From positions 1,488,001-1,552,000 of the forward strand of contig NC_057792.1 of NCBI RefSeq assembly GCF_014905175.1: 64,000 bases of DNA, read 5' to 3'. Shown in pieces: positions 23,748-34,800 of the stretch. Numbering within the stretch: the first letter of the stretch is position 1; each line of letters opens with the position of its first letter. Position numbers and translations under genes: made by a program. This DNA is from Aphidius gifuensis. Its lineage: Eukaryota; Arthropoda; Insecta; Hymenoptera; Braconidae. The notes beneath the pieces were generated by a model, which saw only the letters and a list, made by a program, of their open reading frames with translations, had not been told where the DNA came from and searched no databases.

Positions 23748-26694
23748 ATTACAGCAATCAGACATTGTTCGTAGAATTAATTTTTATTTATAGCTTTAGG
23801 TTTTTTTAATTTATTGCTTCCACAAATCGAATGAAATATTTATCAGTATATGATTTTAAAAAATAAATTGTCCATGAAATTTTGATTTAATCTGACAATT
23901 TAATACGAAATAAATATACTGATTAAATCTTATCTTTTTATTTTTTTTTTTTAATATTTCATTTCATTTTGTCGGAGAGAAATATATATTTTTTTTCTCT
24001 TCCTTTTTTACTTTTGTTTGAGTTATTGAATTCAAATCATTAGAACTTTATACTCTTGATTATTTCGATTTATATTTGTAAATAAAAATCGTCTTCGTTA
24101 CGTTGAACAATCACGCTAAAGTTTTTTTCAAGATGAAGAAAGAAAATATTGAACGAGAATGTAAAGAGTCACCATTTGTTTTAAATGGCCCGCTCAATAA
24201 GTAAAAAGTGGAATAGCCGTTTCTCTATTTTCTGATGTTTGAGCAGGTGTTACTAACTTTGAAAAAGAACAAGACTTTAAAACTAGAGATTGCATTTTCT
24301 TTTTTAAATTTTTATTTCAAAAATTAATAAAAACAAAAATAAAGTTTAAAAAAATTTTATAATGCACTATATAATAATTAAATATCAAAGAAAAAAAATT
24401 GTAATTAAAATTGTTTAAAATTTAATAACTATACAATTTTAGTCAGTGTAGATTTTGACTTTACTTAAAAGTAATGAAAATGTCAAAATGTATATTACAG
24501 GACATCTTGTTGTTGAAGTATAACTTGTAAAATTTACAACTGAATTGTTCCATTTATATTTTCTTTATTAACTTGTTCTCTATTTAGTAAAATGACAAAG
24601 TAGAAAATATTCAAGTAAACTTTTATACTTGCTAAATTAACTAAAAGTAATTTAAAAAATAATTATATTTATCTTTTTTTTTTTTTAATATAATTCAATA
24701 ACAATATTTACATTTATAATATCAATTATTATTGCTAATTTAATGACACTTTCATACGATGATTTCATTTAATCAAATATTTAAAATAAAATAGAAAAAA
24801 AAAAAAATTACGTTAAAAAAAGGTCATTGATCAAATGCACTAAAACATTTTGCATTTTTATTTTTAATTTCTCAATTTAATTACATCTTGATGTAATGAC
24901 TTTTATGGAAATATTTTATTGCCTTTATTATTTTTCTTAGAGTCATGTTAAATTATTTTCTCGACTTCTGACAAGCAGATGAAGAAACTTTTTGGTTGCA
25001 ACCTTCACGACCTCTTCTAGGGTTGTTTTTTTTTTTCTTTTTCTTATTTTTTTTTTTCTGATATTATAGTGGCACGTGGCAGTAACTGCCTCACCGTGTT
25101 GCTTGTGTCATTATACTCGCAATAGTCTGCACAATCATAGTACAAATTTCACATAGCGTGAAACACAAAAGATATGAAGAAATAAAGAGTCTTTCCATAA
25201 GAGTCATTTGGATTATTAAAAGGATTTCTTTTTTTTTTTTTTTATTATATTTTTCTCACATCAATGTTATTGTTGTCGTTTTTTTTTTTTATTTCATTCA
25301 ATTGTTTTGCTTTTTTTTTACTTGAAATCTTATATATTTATTTTTGCTACTTTTATTTTTCTAATCAGAAATCTCAAGTGTGGACAAAGTTCGTTCAAGT
25401 AGAAAAAAAATGAAAAAAAAATTTTTGATATCAAGTTTTATCAATTCTATCTGATGATTGATTATCCAACGAAAGTTCTGGAAATTTATATATTTATTTT
25501 TTAATAATAAAAAATCTTGTATTATATTTTTTATAATAAAAGTAATTTTATTTGTTTTTAAATTTATTAGGAAAAAAAAAGGAGAAATTGTTTGCAATAA
25601 GGATGAATATTAGAATGTTGATATTAATGTCTAAATGTTTTGTGGTTTTTGAAGGAAGATGAGAGTTGATTTATAGAGACAATATGAAGTTTAAGAGGGA
25701 TGGTGAATTACACTGGGAATTGAGGAAAAGAGACAACTGGGGACAGAGAAAATACCAATTGGTAGTTTGAGCTAATCAGTTTAGTTTTCTGTAACTATTT
25801 ATGGAAACATAAATAATCACTTGACTGATATACACATAAATTGTCAACTTAAATCATCAACAAATTAATAAAATTATCTAAATTGTAAATTACAATATCT
25901 TAGATTTAAATTGTCAAGTAAATAATTATGGTTATCATTTTATTTTTATTTAATCAATCAAGCTGAGTCATATGTTTTTTATTGACTTGTTTTTGTCAAT
26001 TGACACGTATTTAGATAATATTTGTGTAAAGATAAAATTTTATTGATCAAAATGCTAAACGTGTATTACAGTTTTTAATTTTTTAACTAAATTAAATTAA
26101 TTTTTTAACTAAATTAAATTAATTTTTTGGTAACTTTATTAAAAATTCAATAGAAAAAGTATGACATAATTTTAAAAGTCACCTTTTTGATGTTCATCGT
26201 GTGATAGACAATGCATGCAAACTGTTTGAAGATTTATAGAATAATTTAGCTATGAAAAAAAAATGTGTGGTACCATAATGTTTAAAAAAAAAATAGCGAT
26301 ATTGAAATTTTTTAAATTGATAAGGACATAAAAAAATAAAACATGAAAAAAAAAAAAAAAATATGTTTATGCCAAAAATTTCGACCTTGATTTTATCTTG
26401 TTTGTCAAATAACATTGAACATTTTTAACTCTTCTAATTTATCACACATGTGTTTTTTTTTTTCTGCTAAATAATATTTAAAATTTTAATTTAAAATTGA
26501 AAAATTAATATATCATTAATTTTTTTAAACATTTAAATAAATAAACTGATTCATTTAATAATGTTAATATTTTTTTTATTGGTTCATTTATAAATTACAA
26601 TATATTTTTTCATTAAATTTTATTTATAAAACCCTTCACCTTGAATTACATCAATTATAATTTTTTTTTCGACAAATTTTATTATTGAATTGCT
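23748..26694. other. AT-rich spacer inside the cluster
   Basis: No gene is supported. The sequence is mostly A/T tracts. A 22-base unit (AATTTTTTAACTAAATTAAATT) is directly repeated around 26078-26124. Likely 3' UTR of the downstream IINC gene begins at 26694; TTTATT at 26619-26624 is a candidate minus-strand polyadenylation signal. Confidence 0.5.
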
Positions 26695-27039
26695 TTAACA
26701 ATTAATTGATACTTCTCCAGTATTATACATACTTGTTTTTGTAACAGTTTTAGGACAACAATTTTTACAACCACAATTAATAATAACATCTCCGGAATTA
26801 TACATTGACGAATATGTTACTGTGTCAGGGCAACCTTCACAGTTGATAATAAAATCTCCGGAATTATACATGCTTGAAAAGGTAATGGTATCAGGACCCT
26901 TGTAGCAATTACGTATAAATGTCTCATTACTATAGATACTTGAATATGCTATGCCACCAGTACAATCAGATCCAGATGCCTGAGCTTTTATCAGACTTAT
27001 TAATCCACATATTAACATCAAGGTTTTAATAAACTTCAT
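26695..27039 (-). CDS. IINC-repeat secreted protein A (four units)
   Basis: This is 114 residues. The signal peptide covers about 1-19 (MKFIKTLMLICGLISLIKA). Four units follow: a degenerate first (IAYSSIYSNETFIRNC), then TITFSSMYNSGDFIINC, TVTYSSMYNSGDVIINC and TVTKTSMYNTGEVSINC. The linkers YKGPD, EGCPD and GCKNCCPK grow in cysteines towards the C-terminus. The last residue is Cys. Alternating polar/apolar residues on both sides of a YNSG turn suggest beta strands stacked in a solenoid. The ATG abuts an AG acceptor (TTTTCTAG), and the donor AAG|GTACGT at 27184-27189 marks a non-coding leader exon ending at 27190. I recognise no named family. It is closest to protein B (shared FIRNCYKGP). Confidence 0.88.
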   Translation of the reverse strand: MKFIKTLMLICGLISLIKAQASGSDCTGGIAYSSIYSNETFIRNCYKGPDTITFSSMYNSGDFIINCEGCPDTVTYSSMYNSGDVIINCGCKNCCPKTVTKTSMYNTGEVSINC

Positions 27040-28002
27040 CTAGAAAATAAATAAACACCAAACAATTATTTAGTATTAGTATTATCAAAATATACTCAGT
27101 TAATTTTAAAATTTCATCAATTTTTAACAATAAATATTTGTAAAAGCTCAATGTACTCTTTTATGGTTGTGATGAATTTTTAAACGTACCTTGTTGATGG
27201 TAAAATAATTAGAAAAAAATATTTCAGGCTCTTGAATTGATTTTTATTTTTAAAGTGTGTATTAAGAAGCTCAAGACCATAATGGCAATATAAAATGTAA
27301 GTGATACACTCAGAAAGAAAAGGGGGAATTAAAAAATTCCTATCCGACTATGACGTGACATGTTGATAAGGAATTTATGTTTTGTCAGTAGGGTAATGTG
27401 TATAATAATAAAAAAAATTACTAGGTTTCTATAGCGACCTCGAAAAACCAAGTCGACATACAAATATCCTGGCCTTGTATTATAACTTATAATATACACT
27501 TTAAATATGTTTTATTTTTAGCAGAAACTATAGTCATTTTATATTTATTTATACTATCTATTTTTTGTATATAAAGTAAGGCCTTGTGTTAACATTTCTG
27601 CATCGATAATTAGAATTTTCTTATCTTGTTATTATAAATTCGTTAAAAAACAACACATTATGATACCTATTAAAAAATAAAAGGAATCAAAACATTTATT
27701 TTAGATGAGTAATTGCGATAACGATTTAAAAAAAAATAAAAATTATGTACAACTTTGCATGTGAAAAATAAATACAAAAAAATTAGATTAAAAATAAATT
27801 TTAAATATTTTTAAATTATATATTAAATAATAAATACAAATTGAAATTATTTTATATTCATGGATTTTATTTTGCATGGTCATTTAAAAAATATATAAAA
27901 TAGAAATAAAATATAAATTTAAAATTTGCATAAATATAATTTATAATTATTTTTATTGTAATTTAAATTTTAAATAAATTTCTTTATTTAGCAATCGGTA
28001 TA
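27040..28002. other. intergenic, promoter of gene A
   Basis: This holds the leader intron (27040-27189), a TTGATAAG motif at 27363-27370 and a CCCCCTTTTC block. The motif and block match the upstream region of gene B in order. No clear TATA consensus is seen. The remainder (27400-28002) is A/T-rich. Confidence 0.5.
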
Positions 28003-28374
28003 TTAACAATTGATTATAATTTCTCCAGTGTTATACATGCCATTTTCATCAACAATATTAGGACAACACTGTCTACAACTACAATTGATTATAACATTTC
28101 CAGAATTATACATTGACGTATACATAACTGTATGAGGACAGCCTCTACAATTAATAATAACATCAGCAGTATTAAACATACCGTTAAACTTAATGATTTT
28201 AGGACCTTTGTAACAGTTACGTATAAATGGGTCTTTATTGTACATGCTGGTATACGAAATTTCACCTGAACAATCAGCTCCGATCGCAACAAGTGTATTG
28301 TTTTCAATGAGAGTTGAATTTATCAAGTTGATTAATCCACAGATAATAACAGCCACTTGAATACTAAACTGCAT
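28003..28374 (-). CDS. IINC-repeat secreted protein B (four units)
   Basis: This is 123 residues. The signal peptide is about 1-20 (MQFSIQVAVIICGLINLINS), then a short ENNT spacer with one N-glycosylation-type NNT site. Four units follow: ISYTSMYNKDPFIRNC, IIKFNGMFNTADVIINC, TVMYTSMYNSGNVIINC and VDENGMYNTGEIIINC. Linkers are YKGPK, RGCPH and SCRQCCPN, and the C-terminal residue is Cys. The signal peptide resembles that of the neighbouring three-unit G12-like protein (MKFSLAVLLVFGLTAVINST) more than chance would suggest. The ATG follows AATCAAG, a less typical acceptor; the donor is AAA|GTAAGC at about 28502-28507. No known domain is recognised. Confidence 0.88.
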   Translation of the reverse strand: MQFSIQVAVIICGLINLINSTLIENNTLVAIGADCSGEISYTSMYNKDPFIRNCYKGPKIIKFNGMFNTADVIINCRGCPHTVMYTSMYNSGNVIINCSCRQCCPNIVDENGMYNTGEIIINC

Positions 28375-28507
28375 CTTGATTAAAATAAATAAATAAAAAT
28401 ATTATACAAAAAATACAAGTTGTTAATTGTTTATAAAATTATTAATTTAAAGCCTGATAATTTTTACTTTCTTATGTTTAATTATTGATGTTTATTTTAA
28501 AGCTTAC

Positions 28508-28738
28508 TTTTGTAGTGATGAAATAATTATTTATAAATAATAGTAGTAAAAGTTTAATGAAAATTATTAAATTACACAAATTAGGTGTCTTATTTGTGGC
28601 AACAGTGGATGATATAAAACGACTTAAATACCATTGTGACAATGCATTGACAAGTGTCATATTTATAAATATAAAATAAATACAGGAAGAGGGGATTTTC
28701 AAATTTCCAATGATAATATTACGCAATATATTGATAAG
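28508..28738 (-). promoter_or_regulatory. promoter and leader exon of gene B
   Basis: TATAAATA on the minus strand at 28660-28667 places the start near 28632 and gives a leader exon of about 125 bases ending at the GTAAGC donor. WGATAR-type motifs lie upstream at 28711-28716 and 28731-28738 (TTGATAAG). Confidence 0.55.
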
Positions 28739-28883
28739 AAAGTTATACTTTATCAAGAAAATCAAAGTTTAAATAAAAATTACTTGTTTAAACAATCAAC
28801 AATGACAGCAGCAATAAAAACAAATATAAAAAATAATGAGTGAAAATTTTTATTATCATTAATGTTAATTTTTGAACATTGTC

Positions 28884-29372
28884 TTAACAATTGATTGATA
28901 TTTTTCCTGAATTAAACATGTTTGATTCTGTAACAGTCTCAGGGCAGCATTTACGATGATGATTATCATGACAGCTACATTGTATTCCAATTGCTCCTGA
29001 GTTATACATATTATTATAAGTAACGATATTAGGACAACATTTGTGATCGCGGCAAATTCTTGGGTTGTCATTACAATTGACAATAATACGTCCTGAATTG
29101 TACATAGACGAGTATCTGACGACTTCTGGGCAGTGGCTATTACGCTTACAATTGATAATGACATCTCCCGAATTAAACATTGATGTGAATGTTATAATTT
29201 CAGTGTCGTGATCACAGTCCATTACAACAGTGTTTGTATTATACATATTGGAGAAATTTAAAGCTCGACGACTAATATTTGATCTTGTTGTAAGTGTTTG
29301 ATTTGCAACTGGTCCAGCATTTATCATACTGACAAGTCCACAGACAAACACCAATGTCTGGATTAACTGCAT
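28884..29372 (-). CDS. IINC-repeat secreted protein C (five units, longest)
   Basis: This is 162 residues. The signal peptide is about 1-19 (MQLIQTLVFVCGLVSMINA). A Thr/Asn/Arg spacer with NQT and NIS glycosylation-type sites follows. Five units come next: LNFSNMYNTNTVVMDC, ITFTSMFNSGDVIINC, VRYSSMYNSGRIIVNC, VTYNNMYNSGAIGIQC and VTESNMFNSGKISINC. Linkers are longer than in the paralogues and rich in Asp, Asn, His and Cys (NDNPRICRDHKCCPN; SCHDNHHRKCCPE). This hints at metal binding or extra disulfides, which is inference only. The ATG abuts TTTTGTAG, and the leader donor AAG|GTAAAT is at 29454-29459. The decayed copy at 20854-21062 derives from this gene type. Confidence 0.88.
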   Translation of the reverse strand: MQLIQTLVFVCGLVSMINAGPVANQTLTTRSNISRRALNFSNMYNTNTVVMDCDHDTEIITFTSMFNSGDVIINCKRNSHCPEVVRYSSMYNSGRIIVNCNDNPRICRDHKCCPNIVTYNNMYNSGAIGIQCSCHDNHHRKCCPETVTESNMFNSGKISINC

Positions 29373-29459
29373 CTACAAAAAATAAAATAAAAAAAAGACA
29401 TGCTTGTAAATATTGTATGTATTTATATTATATTTCTATTGAATTAAAATTATATTTAC

Positions 29460-29646
29460 CTTATTTATATTTATCGTGAGTTAATAAAAGTATTAATAAT
29501 TAATTAATTGTTTTTTTCTTTATGGTAGGAAAATATTTTCTAACAGTTCAATGACTGCTAATATAAAAAAAAACAGTTCAGACAAACAACAAGTGAATAC
29601 GAAAAAACAAAAGAATTTCTTAATATTTATACTGCTTTGATGATAA
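29460..29646 (-). promoter_or_regulatory. promoter and leader exon of gene C
   Basis: TATAAATA is at 29624-29631 on the minus strand, with TGATAA just upstream at 29641-29646. The block reading TTATCATCAA, a few bases, then TATAAATATT is shared with gene D. The leader exon runs to the donor at 29460. Confidence 0.65.
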
Positions 29647-30159
29647 TCAACAAACAAAGTTAGAGAAAAACAGATTTGCTTTTTTTGTTTTTTGTAAATA
29701 ATTTTAGATTGGACATTGAATTGTTGATTACATATTAATTTATTATCTTGAATTATTTAATTTTACGTGTCAATGTAATTACCACAGATAAAGCAAAATG
29801 GATAGAGACAAACAAAAAGAAAATATAACACCTTGGTTATATAACTGAGACAGAGAAACGATGAGGAAGTTTTATTTTTTTAATATGACATGTTCAATAA
29901 CAAATAAGAAAAAAAATATATGTGTTGAAGGAATTTTATCGTGAACATATGTTTATGAAATACGACATAATTTTTAATATTACTGATAAAACATTTTTCA
30001 TTTTAATTTATTATTATTTATTAATTATTATTAAATATTATATCGAATTACAATTTTCACTTTTTTTTTTTTTTAATACAGAAAAATTATTAATGATCCA
30101 GTGGAATAAATGAGTCTAGTTATTATTAAAAAATAATTGTTTTTAAATCTGTAAAGATT
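29647..30159. other. spacer between genes C and D
   Basis: A/T-rich sequence without a supported gene. A GATCCAGTGGAATAAATGA stretch near 30094 resembles GGATCCAAAG near 31109 in the E-D side spacer, consistent with the duplicated unit including 3' flanking DNA. Confidence 0.45.
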
Positions 30160-30570
30160 TTAACAATTGATTGATATTTTTCCAGAATTATGCATATTTG
30201 ATTCTGTGTTGGTTTGAGGACAACAATTTCTACAGCCGCAATTTATTGTAATTGCTCCGGAGTTGTACATGTTAGATTTAGTAACAGTTTTAAGACAACA
30301 ATTTTTACAACGACAATTTATTGTAATCGCTCCTGAATTGTACATATTTGAATAGGTAACAGTTTGAGGACAGCTTTTAGAATTAATAATAATTTCTCCT
30401 GAAGTATATATGTTTGAAAATGTTACTACAGGAGGACCAACTTCACAATCAACTACGTATTTTTTTGAACCATCCATGTTTGAAAGAGTTACACCAGCAC
30501 TACAATCAGTTCCAGCACTAATCATACTGATAAGTTCACAGAATAACACTACTGTCATAATTAGCTTCAT
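30160..30570 (-). CDS. IINC-repeat secreted protein D (five units)
   Basis: This is 136 residues from the ATG at 30570. An upstream in-frame ATG at 30606 lies in the leader intron: TTTTTTTGCAG directly precedes 30570, and only this start gives a normal signal peptide (MKLIMTVVLFCELISMISA). Five units follow: VTLSNMDGSKKYVVDC, VTFSNIYTSGEIIINS (Cys replaced by Ser), VTYSNMYNSGAITINC, VTKSNMYNSGAITINC and NTESNMHNSGKISINC. Units 3 and 4 plus their CKNCC/CRNCC linkers are almost identical, pointing to a recent internal duplication. The C-terminal residue is Cys. Unit 1 shares TDCSAGVTLS with protein E. Confidence 0.88.
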   Translation of the reverse strand: MKLIMTVVLFCELISMISAGTDCSAGVTLSNMDGSKKYVVDCEVGPPVVTFSNIYTSGEIIINSKSCPQTVTYSNMYNSGAITINCRCKNCCLKTVTKSNMYNSGAITINCGCRNCCPQTNTESNMHNSGKISINC

Positions 30571-30644
30571 CTGCAAAAAAAAAATTATGACAAAAAAGAT
30601 AATCAAAATTGTAGATATATAATGTTAATTCACATTCTTATACC

Positions 30645-30847
30645 CTATTTATATTTATCATGAGTTAATAACAATATTATTAATTTAAATAATGTTTTTT
30701 TTTTTTAATAAAAATATGTTGTGTCAGTTGCAGAGTTACTTAGTCAACTGCTGAGCTAATGAAGACTATTTAATTATAAATTACACTCTGATGACAATTA
30801 ATAAAAAAAAAAAGCATTGTTGAATATTTATATGGTCTTGATGATAA
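30645..30847 (-). promoter_or_regulatory. promoter of gene D
   Basis: CATATAAATATT has its TATA at 30825-30832 on the minus strand, with TGATAA at 30842-30847 upstream. The block is homologous to that of gene C. The leader donor is G|GTATAAG near 30640-30646. Confidence 0.6.
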
Positions 30848-31158
30848 CAAAACAACAAAGTTCGTATAAAACATCTGTTTTTTTCTTAAACAATTTTCCA
30901 ATTAAGCTGTTGCTTGTTAATTAAATATCATATAACACTTTTCAATGTCCTCATATTTTTTTATTTAACAAGTATTCTGAGATAAAGAAAAATAAATGAA
31001 AACGATAAAACAGTTTTTTTTTAAATTAATTTAACTAATTGATTGTTTATTAAAAATTATATTCAAATACAATTTTTCATTTTTATTTACAATAGTAAAT
31101 TTATTGAGGATCCAAAGAAAATTGATGGATCATTTTATTTTTTAAACTTATAATAATT
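30848..31158. other. spacer between genes D and E
   Basis: A/T-rich and includes the likely 3' UTR of gene E. No gene is supported. Confidence 0.45.
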
Positions 31159-31494
31159 TTAACAGTTGAATTTTATTTCTCCAGTATTACGCATATCTGA
31201 TTTTGTAACAGTTTGTGGACAGCAATCTTTACAAGCACAGTCAATTGTAATTGGTCCTGAGTTGTGCATATTTGAAAGAGTAACAGTTTTTGGACAGGTT
31301 TTTGATTTAACAGTAATTGCACCAAGATTACCCATGTTTGACATTGTAACAACATCAGGTCCTACATCACAGTCGATTAACACATCGTCGGTATTCATTG
31401 CACCTGAAAGAGTTACACCAGCAGTGCAATCAGTACCTGCACTTATCATGCTGATTAGTCCACAGACTATTGCTACTATTGGCATCAATTGCAT
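31159..31494 (-). CDS. IINC-repeat secreted protein E (four units, most diverged)
   Basis: This is 111 residues. The signal peptide is about 1-19 (MQLMPIVAIVCGLISMISA). Four units follow: VTLSGAMNTDDVLIDC, VTMSNMGNLGAITVKS (Ser for Cys), VTLSNMHNSGPITIDC and VTKSDMRNTGEIKFNC. Linkers are DVGPD, KTCPK and ACKDCCPQ, and the C-terminal residue is Cys. The Tyr of the MYNSG turn is replaced in every unit (AMN, MGN, MHN, MRN). The turn tolerates change, while the TVTxSxM strand and terminal C/S positions are kept. The ATG abuts TTTTATCAG, and the leader donor AAG|GTAAAT is at 31691-31696. It lies first in transcriptional order on the minus strand. Confidence 0.87.
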   Translation of the reverse strand: MQLMPIVAIVCGLISMISAGTDCTAGVTLSGAMNTDDVLIDCDVGPDVVTMSNMGNLGAITVKSKTCPKTVTLSNMHNSGPITIDCACKDCCPQTVTKSDMRNTGEIKFNC

Positions 31495-31696
31495 CTGATA
31501 AAAGAAATTAAAAATACATATAAATTACATGAACAATAAATTTAAATTACATTAAAAATTAATTACATATTATATTTTTCAATTTTCATATTTTTCATCA
31601 ATTAAAAAAAAATATAAAAAATTAATTTCTAAATCTAAATGTAATTTATTTTAAATAGAATTTAAATAAATTTAAAAAATAATTTATTTAATTTAC

Positions 31697-31846
31697 CTTG
31701 TTATTGTTGATATTTACTAAAAATTTTTATAAAAAATATTTTGAATTTATTGTCAAATTGAGACAATAGGCAACTCTTGAAAGAATAATAACTTTATGCA
31801 ACAATTTAGTCAAGTGAAGATGATACAAAAAAACATGCCTTTTATA
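31697..31846 (-). promoter_or_regulatory. promoter and leader exon of gene E
   Basis: CCTATAAAAGG is a near-ideal TATA box, with its TATAAAAG at 31839-31846 on the minus strand. A start near 31815 gives a leader exon of about 120 bases, similar to gene B. Confidence 0.7.
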
Positions 31847-31849
31847 GGT

Positions 31850-34800
31850 ACTCTCGTTCTACTTTTTTATCAATTTTATTTTAAATATATAACATCGTTT
31901 TATACTGTTGACAGAACATAAGAGAACTTTCCGTTATTATTTAGCTTAAGCAAATAATTATTGTATAAAAAAAAAAAAGTTCTAAGTACACAAAAAAACA
32001 GATAAGCTTTTGCTGAAAAATTAAATAATCCAACATAAATACATTTTTTCAACTAATATTTTTACAAAATAATTTTTATTTTTAAATTTGATTATTATTT
32101 AAAAAAATAAAGATAAGCTGAGTAAATAATTTATTTTTACTTAATAATTACCATTAAAATATTTATGAATTTAAATATTAATTTTTTCAACGTCATTTAA
32201 TTACATTTTAATTAAAAAAAAAAAAATAATAATAATTTTATAAATTTTATAATTTAATTGCAAAATAAAAAAACAAATAAATTTATTAAATTTCTATCAA
32301 TTGAATGAAAATAATGATAAAATTAATTAATTTACAAATGAAATTATTTGTTATTCTTTTTTCCGAAATCCACTGTGTCATATAGAAACATTGAAATTCT
32401 ATCATGTAGTCAGTTATAAACTTCCTTGTAAACATATATATAATTTTGGACATGGGCTATCGAAAGTTTAATGTATGCATGCCGGAAAGCCGACTCGTTT
32501 GCTTTTCCGGAAATTACTGTACGATGTAAAATAACGATGAGAGAAGGGTTTGAGGATAAAATGAAAAAGGGAAATGGTAGGGGACAACCGAGGCGTATCG
32601 AGGTAAAATGTGATTTTCAATGTGGTCGCCCGGGGAATTCCATACCATAAACTATATTATGTCCATCGATGGCTACTGAAAATTTTTCTCTTACTTATTT
32701 ATATAAATTTTCTTATATATACATTCAAAGAAAACTTACAGCTTTTACTTTAAAAAAACTTTATTTAAAATATAAACTTGTATATCTTATATATTTTTTT
32801 ATCTTTTTTCTTTTCAATTTTGTACTTTATATATATTTTATTTTCTTTTAAATTATACATAATGTCTCTTTCTCAATTCACCCTCTTGGAAATGAAGAAA
32901 AGGTCAAAAAGTTAGGGTTGGTTTTACAAAGATAACGTTAGAAAAGTGAAATAACTGTTGAAGAAAAAATAAAAAAAGAAGAAAAAATTATACACACTAT
33001 GTTAAAGGATATCTCTAGACCGTTTCTACATTGACGTTAATTAATGTAACCCCCGAAAAGGTAATATGAGCATAATTACTTCCACAAGTGGGCACAACAT
33101 AGCCCAAAAGTTTGCTCGTTATCGAAGAACAGGGAAAATATAAATGTCCATATATATACACTCAAGCAATCAATGCTTATAACCCTTCCAATATTCCCGT
33201 ATTATCTATCAACATTTTTAAAATTGTCTACAAAACTTTGAATCATATTATTTAAATAATTTTTTCAATTAATTTTTTTTAATAAAAATAATATATTATT
33301 TCTATTTATTTATATAAATATTTTTAATTATCCATTTATTTAAAATTTATTATCATCATTCTGTATTATTTTTATTATTATTTGAAAATAATATTAGCAT
33401 TATTCATCATTAACATAATTAAATTACGTAAAGTTAGACACATCATATATTTTGATAATAATTATGATTATTTTTGTCATGAAAAATAAAAAAAAAGATA
33501 ATTATAAAAGTTTAAATCTAAAATGATGGAAGAGTGAGAAAGAAAAGTTGAATGTATGATAAAAAAAAAAAAGAAGAAGAAAAAAGATAAAAAATTGTGT
33601 TTGAGAATTATATAGAGATTTTATTTGGTTTATGGGAATAAAAAAAAAAAAAGAGAAGAGAAGGATGACAATGAAGGTTGGCAATTACGTTAGAATCCCT
33701 GGGGAGTGCGTTGAGACGGACTTTGAAATGACTCCAATGTTTCTTCATTGTCTCTGGAGGCTTTAGACAAGTCAGTCACGCATCTAGAAATTACATAAAC
33801 ACATTGGGTGCGACTGGTTGAGCGCCATTGGATTTTATATATGAAAAAGATAGAAAGAGAAAATATATAATGTTTGTAATGGTATACATAAAGAGAAAGA
33901 ATGAAATTGTATAAATTGTTATAATTTTAGAAATAGGATGGTGGAAGTTTATTTGGCGACGAATGTATATGCAAGGGGTTGTATAAACCACTCGTCAACC
34001 GGATAGCATGACATTGAAATATAACCAAGTATGTTGCAACTGGGCTTTTCATTCTCCTGGGTACTCTATGTGGTCCTTGCTATTTTCATTGCACAAAATA
34101 CTCTTTGTCTATGTCGTGTACTCTTCATTTACTAAAAGTACATACAACAATTTTATGTGTATATGAGATAACGAAAAATAATGTTTATTAAAAATTAAAA
34201 ATAGCAGATGCTCTTTTTGTTTATATTTTTATTTTATCATGCTTTTTATTTTTTTTTTGTGTATTTTTTATATTGAGGATATTGTAAAAATTTACAGGAA
34301 AAATAATATAAATTTTATCCGAGAGATTAATTAAAAAGATCTTTTATTTTTTATTGATTTAACTGGGATTAACTTTAACGATATGAAAAAGTCATTGAAG
34401 AAAATTGTCCCTTGTGTACTTTATTATGTTTATTTATTTATTTAGTATTATTTTTACCACTCTATTTTTTTTATTCTTTATTTCTAACAAAAGTTTTATT
34501 TTTTTTTTCAAAATATATATAGGCCAAGTAAATTTACGATTCCCTGATGGTAAAAGATTTTTTTTTCTTCTCTTTTATTATCCTTTATTTTTTTTTTTTT
34601 TTTTATACATACAATATTTTTACTTCTTATTCTAAGCTCTTTTTGAAATATCTTTATTTTTATCTTGTCGTCATGTATTATTTTCGTTAACCTGAATTTA
34701 AAAAAAGTCACGTTGTAATTTTTTTTTTTTCATGTGTCAAGAACGTTGCAATGCATACCGATTTACTACATCAATTTTCGTACCTCACAAAAATCAAATA

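Noticed and set aside
28478..28765. 95-residue minus-strand frame upstream of gene B
   Set aside because: It overlaps the TATA box and leader exon and has no signal peptide or repeat.
30571..30606. Upstream in-frame start giving a 148-residue form of protein D
   Set aside because: These bases are the end of the leader intron (poly-pyrimidine then GCAG); the paralogues all start flush with the acceptor.
31166..31498. Antisense frame across IINC gene E, and similar ones over genes B, C and D
   Set aside because: The repeat units keep several frames free of stops. Only the minus-strand frames have signal peptides, Cys repeats and leader exons.
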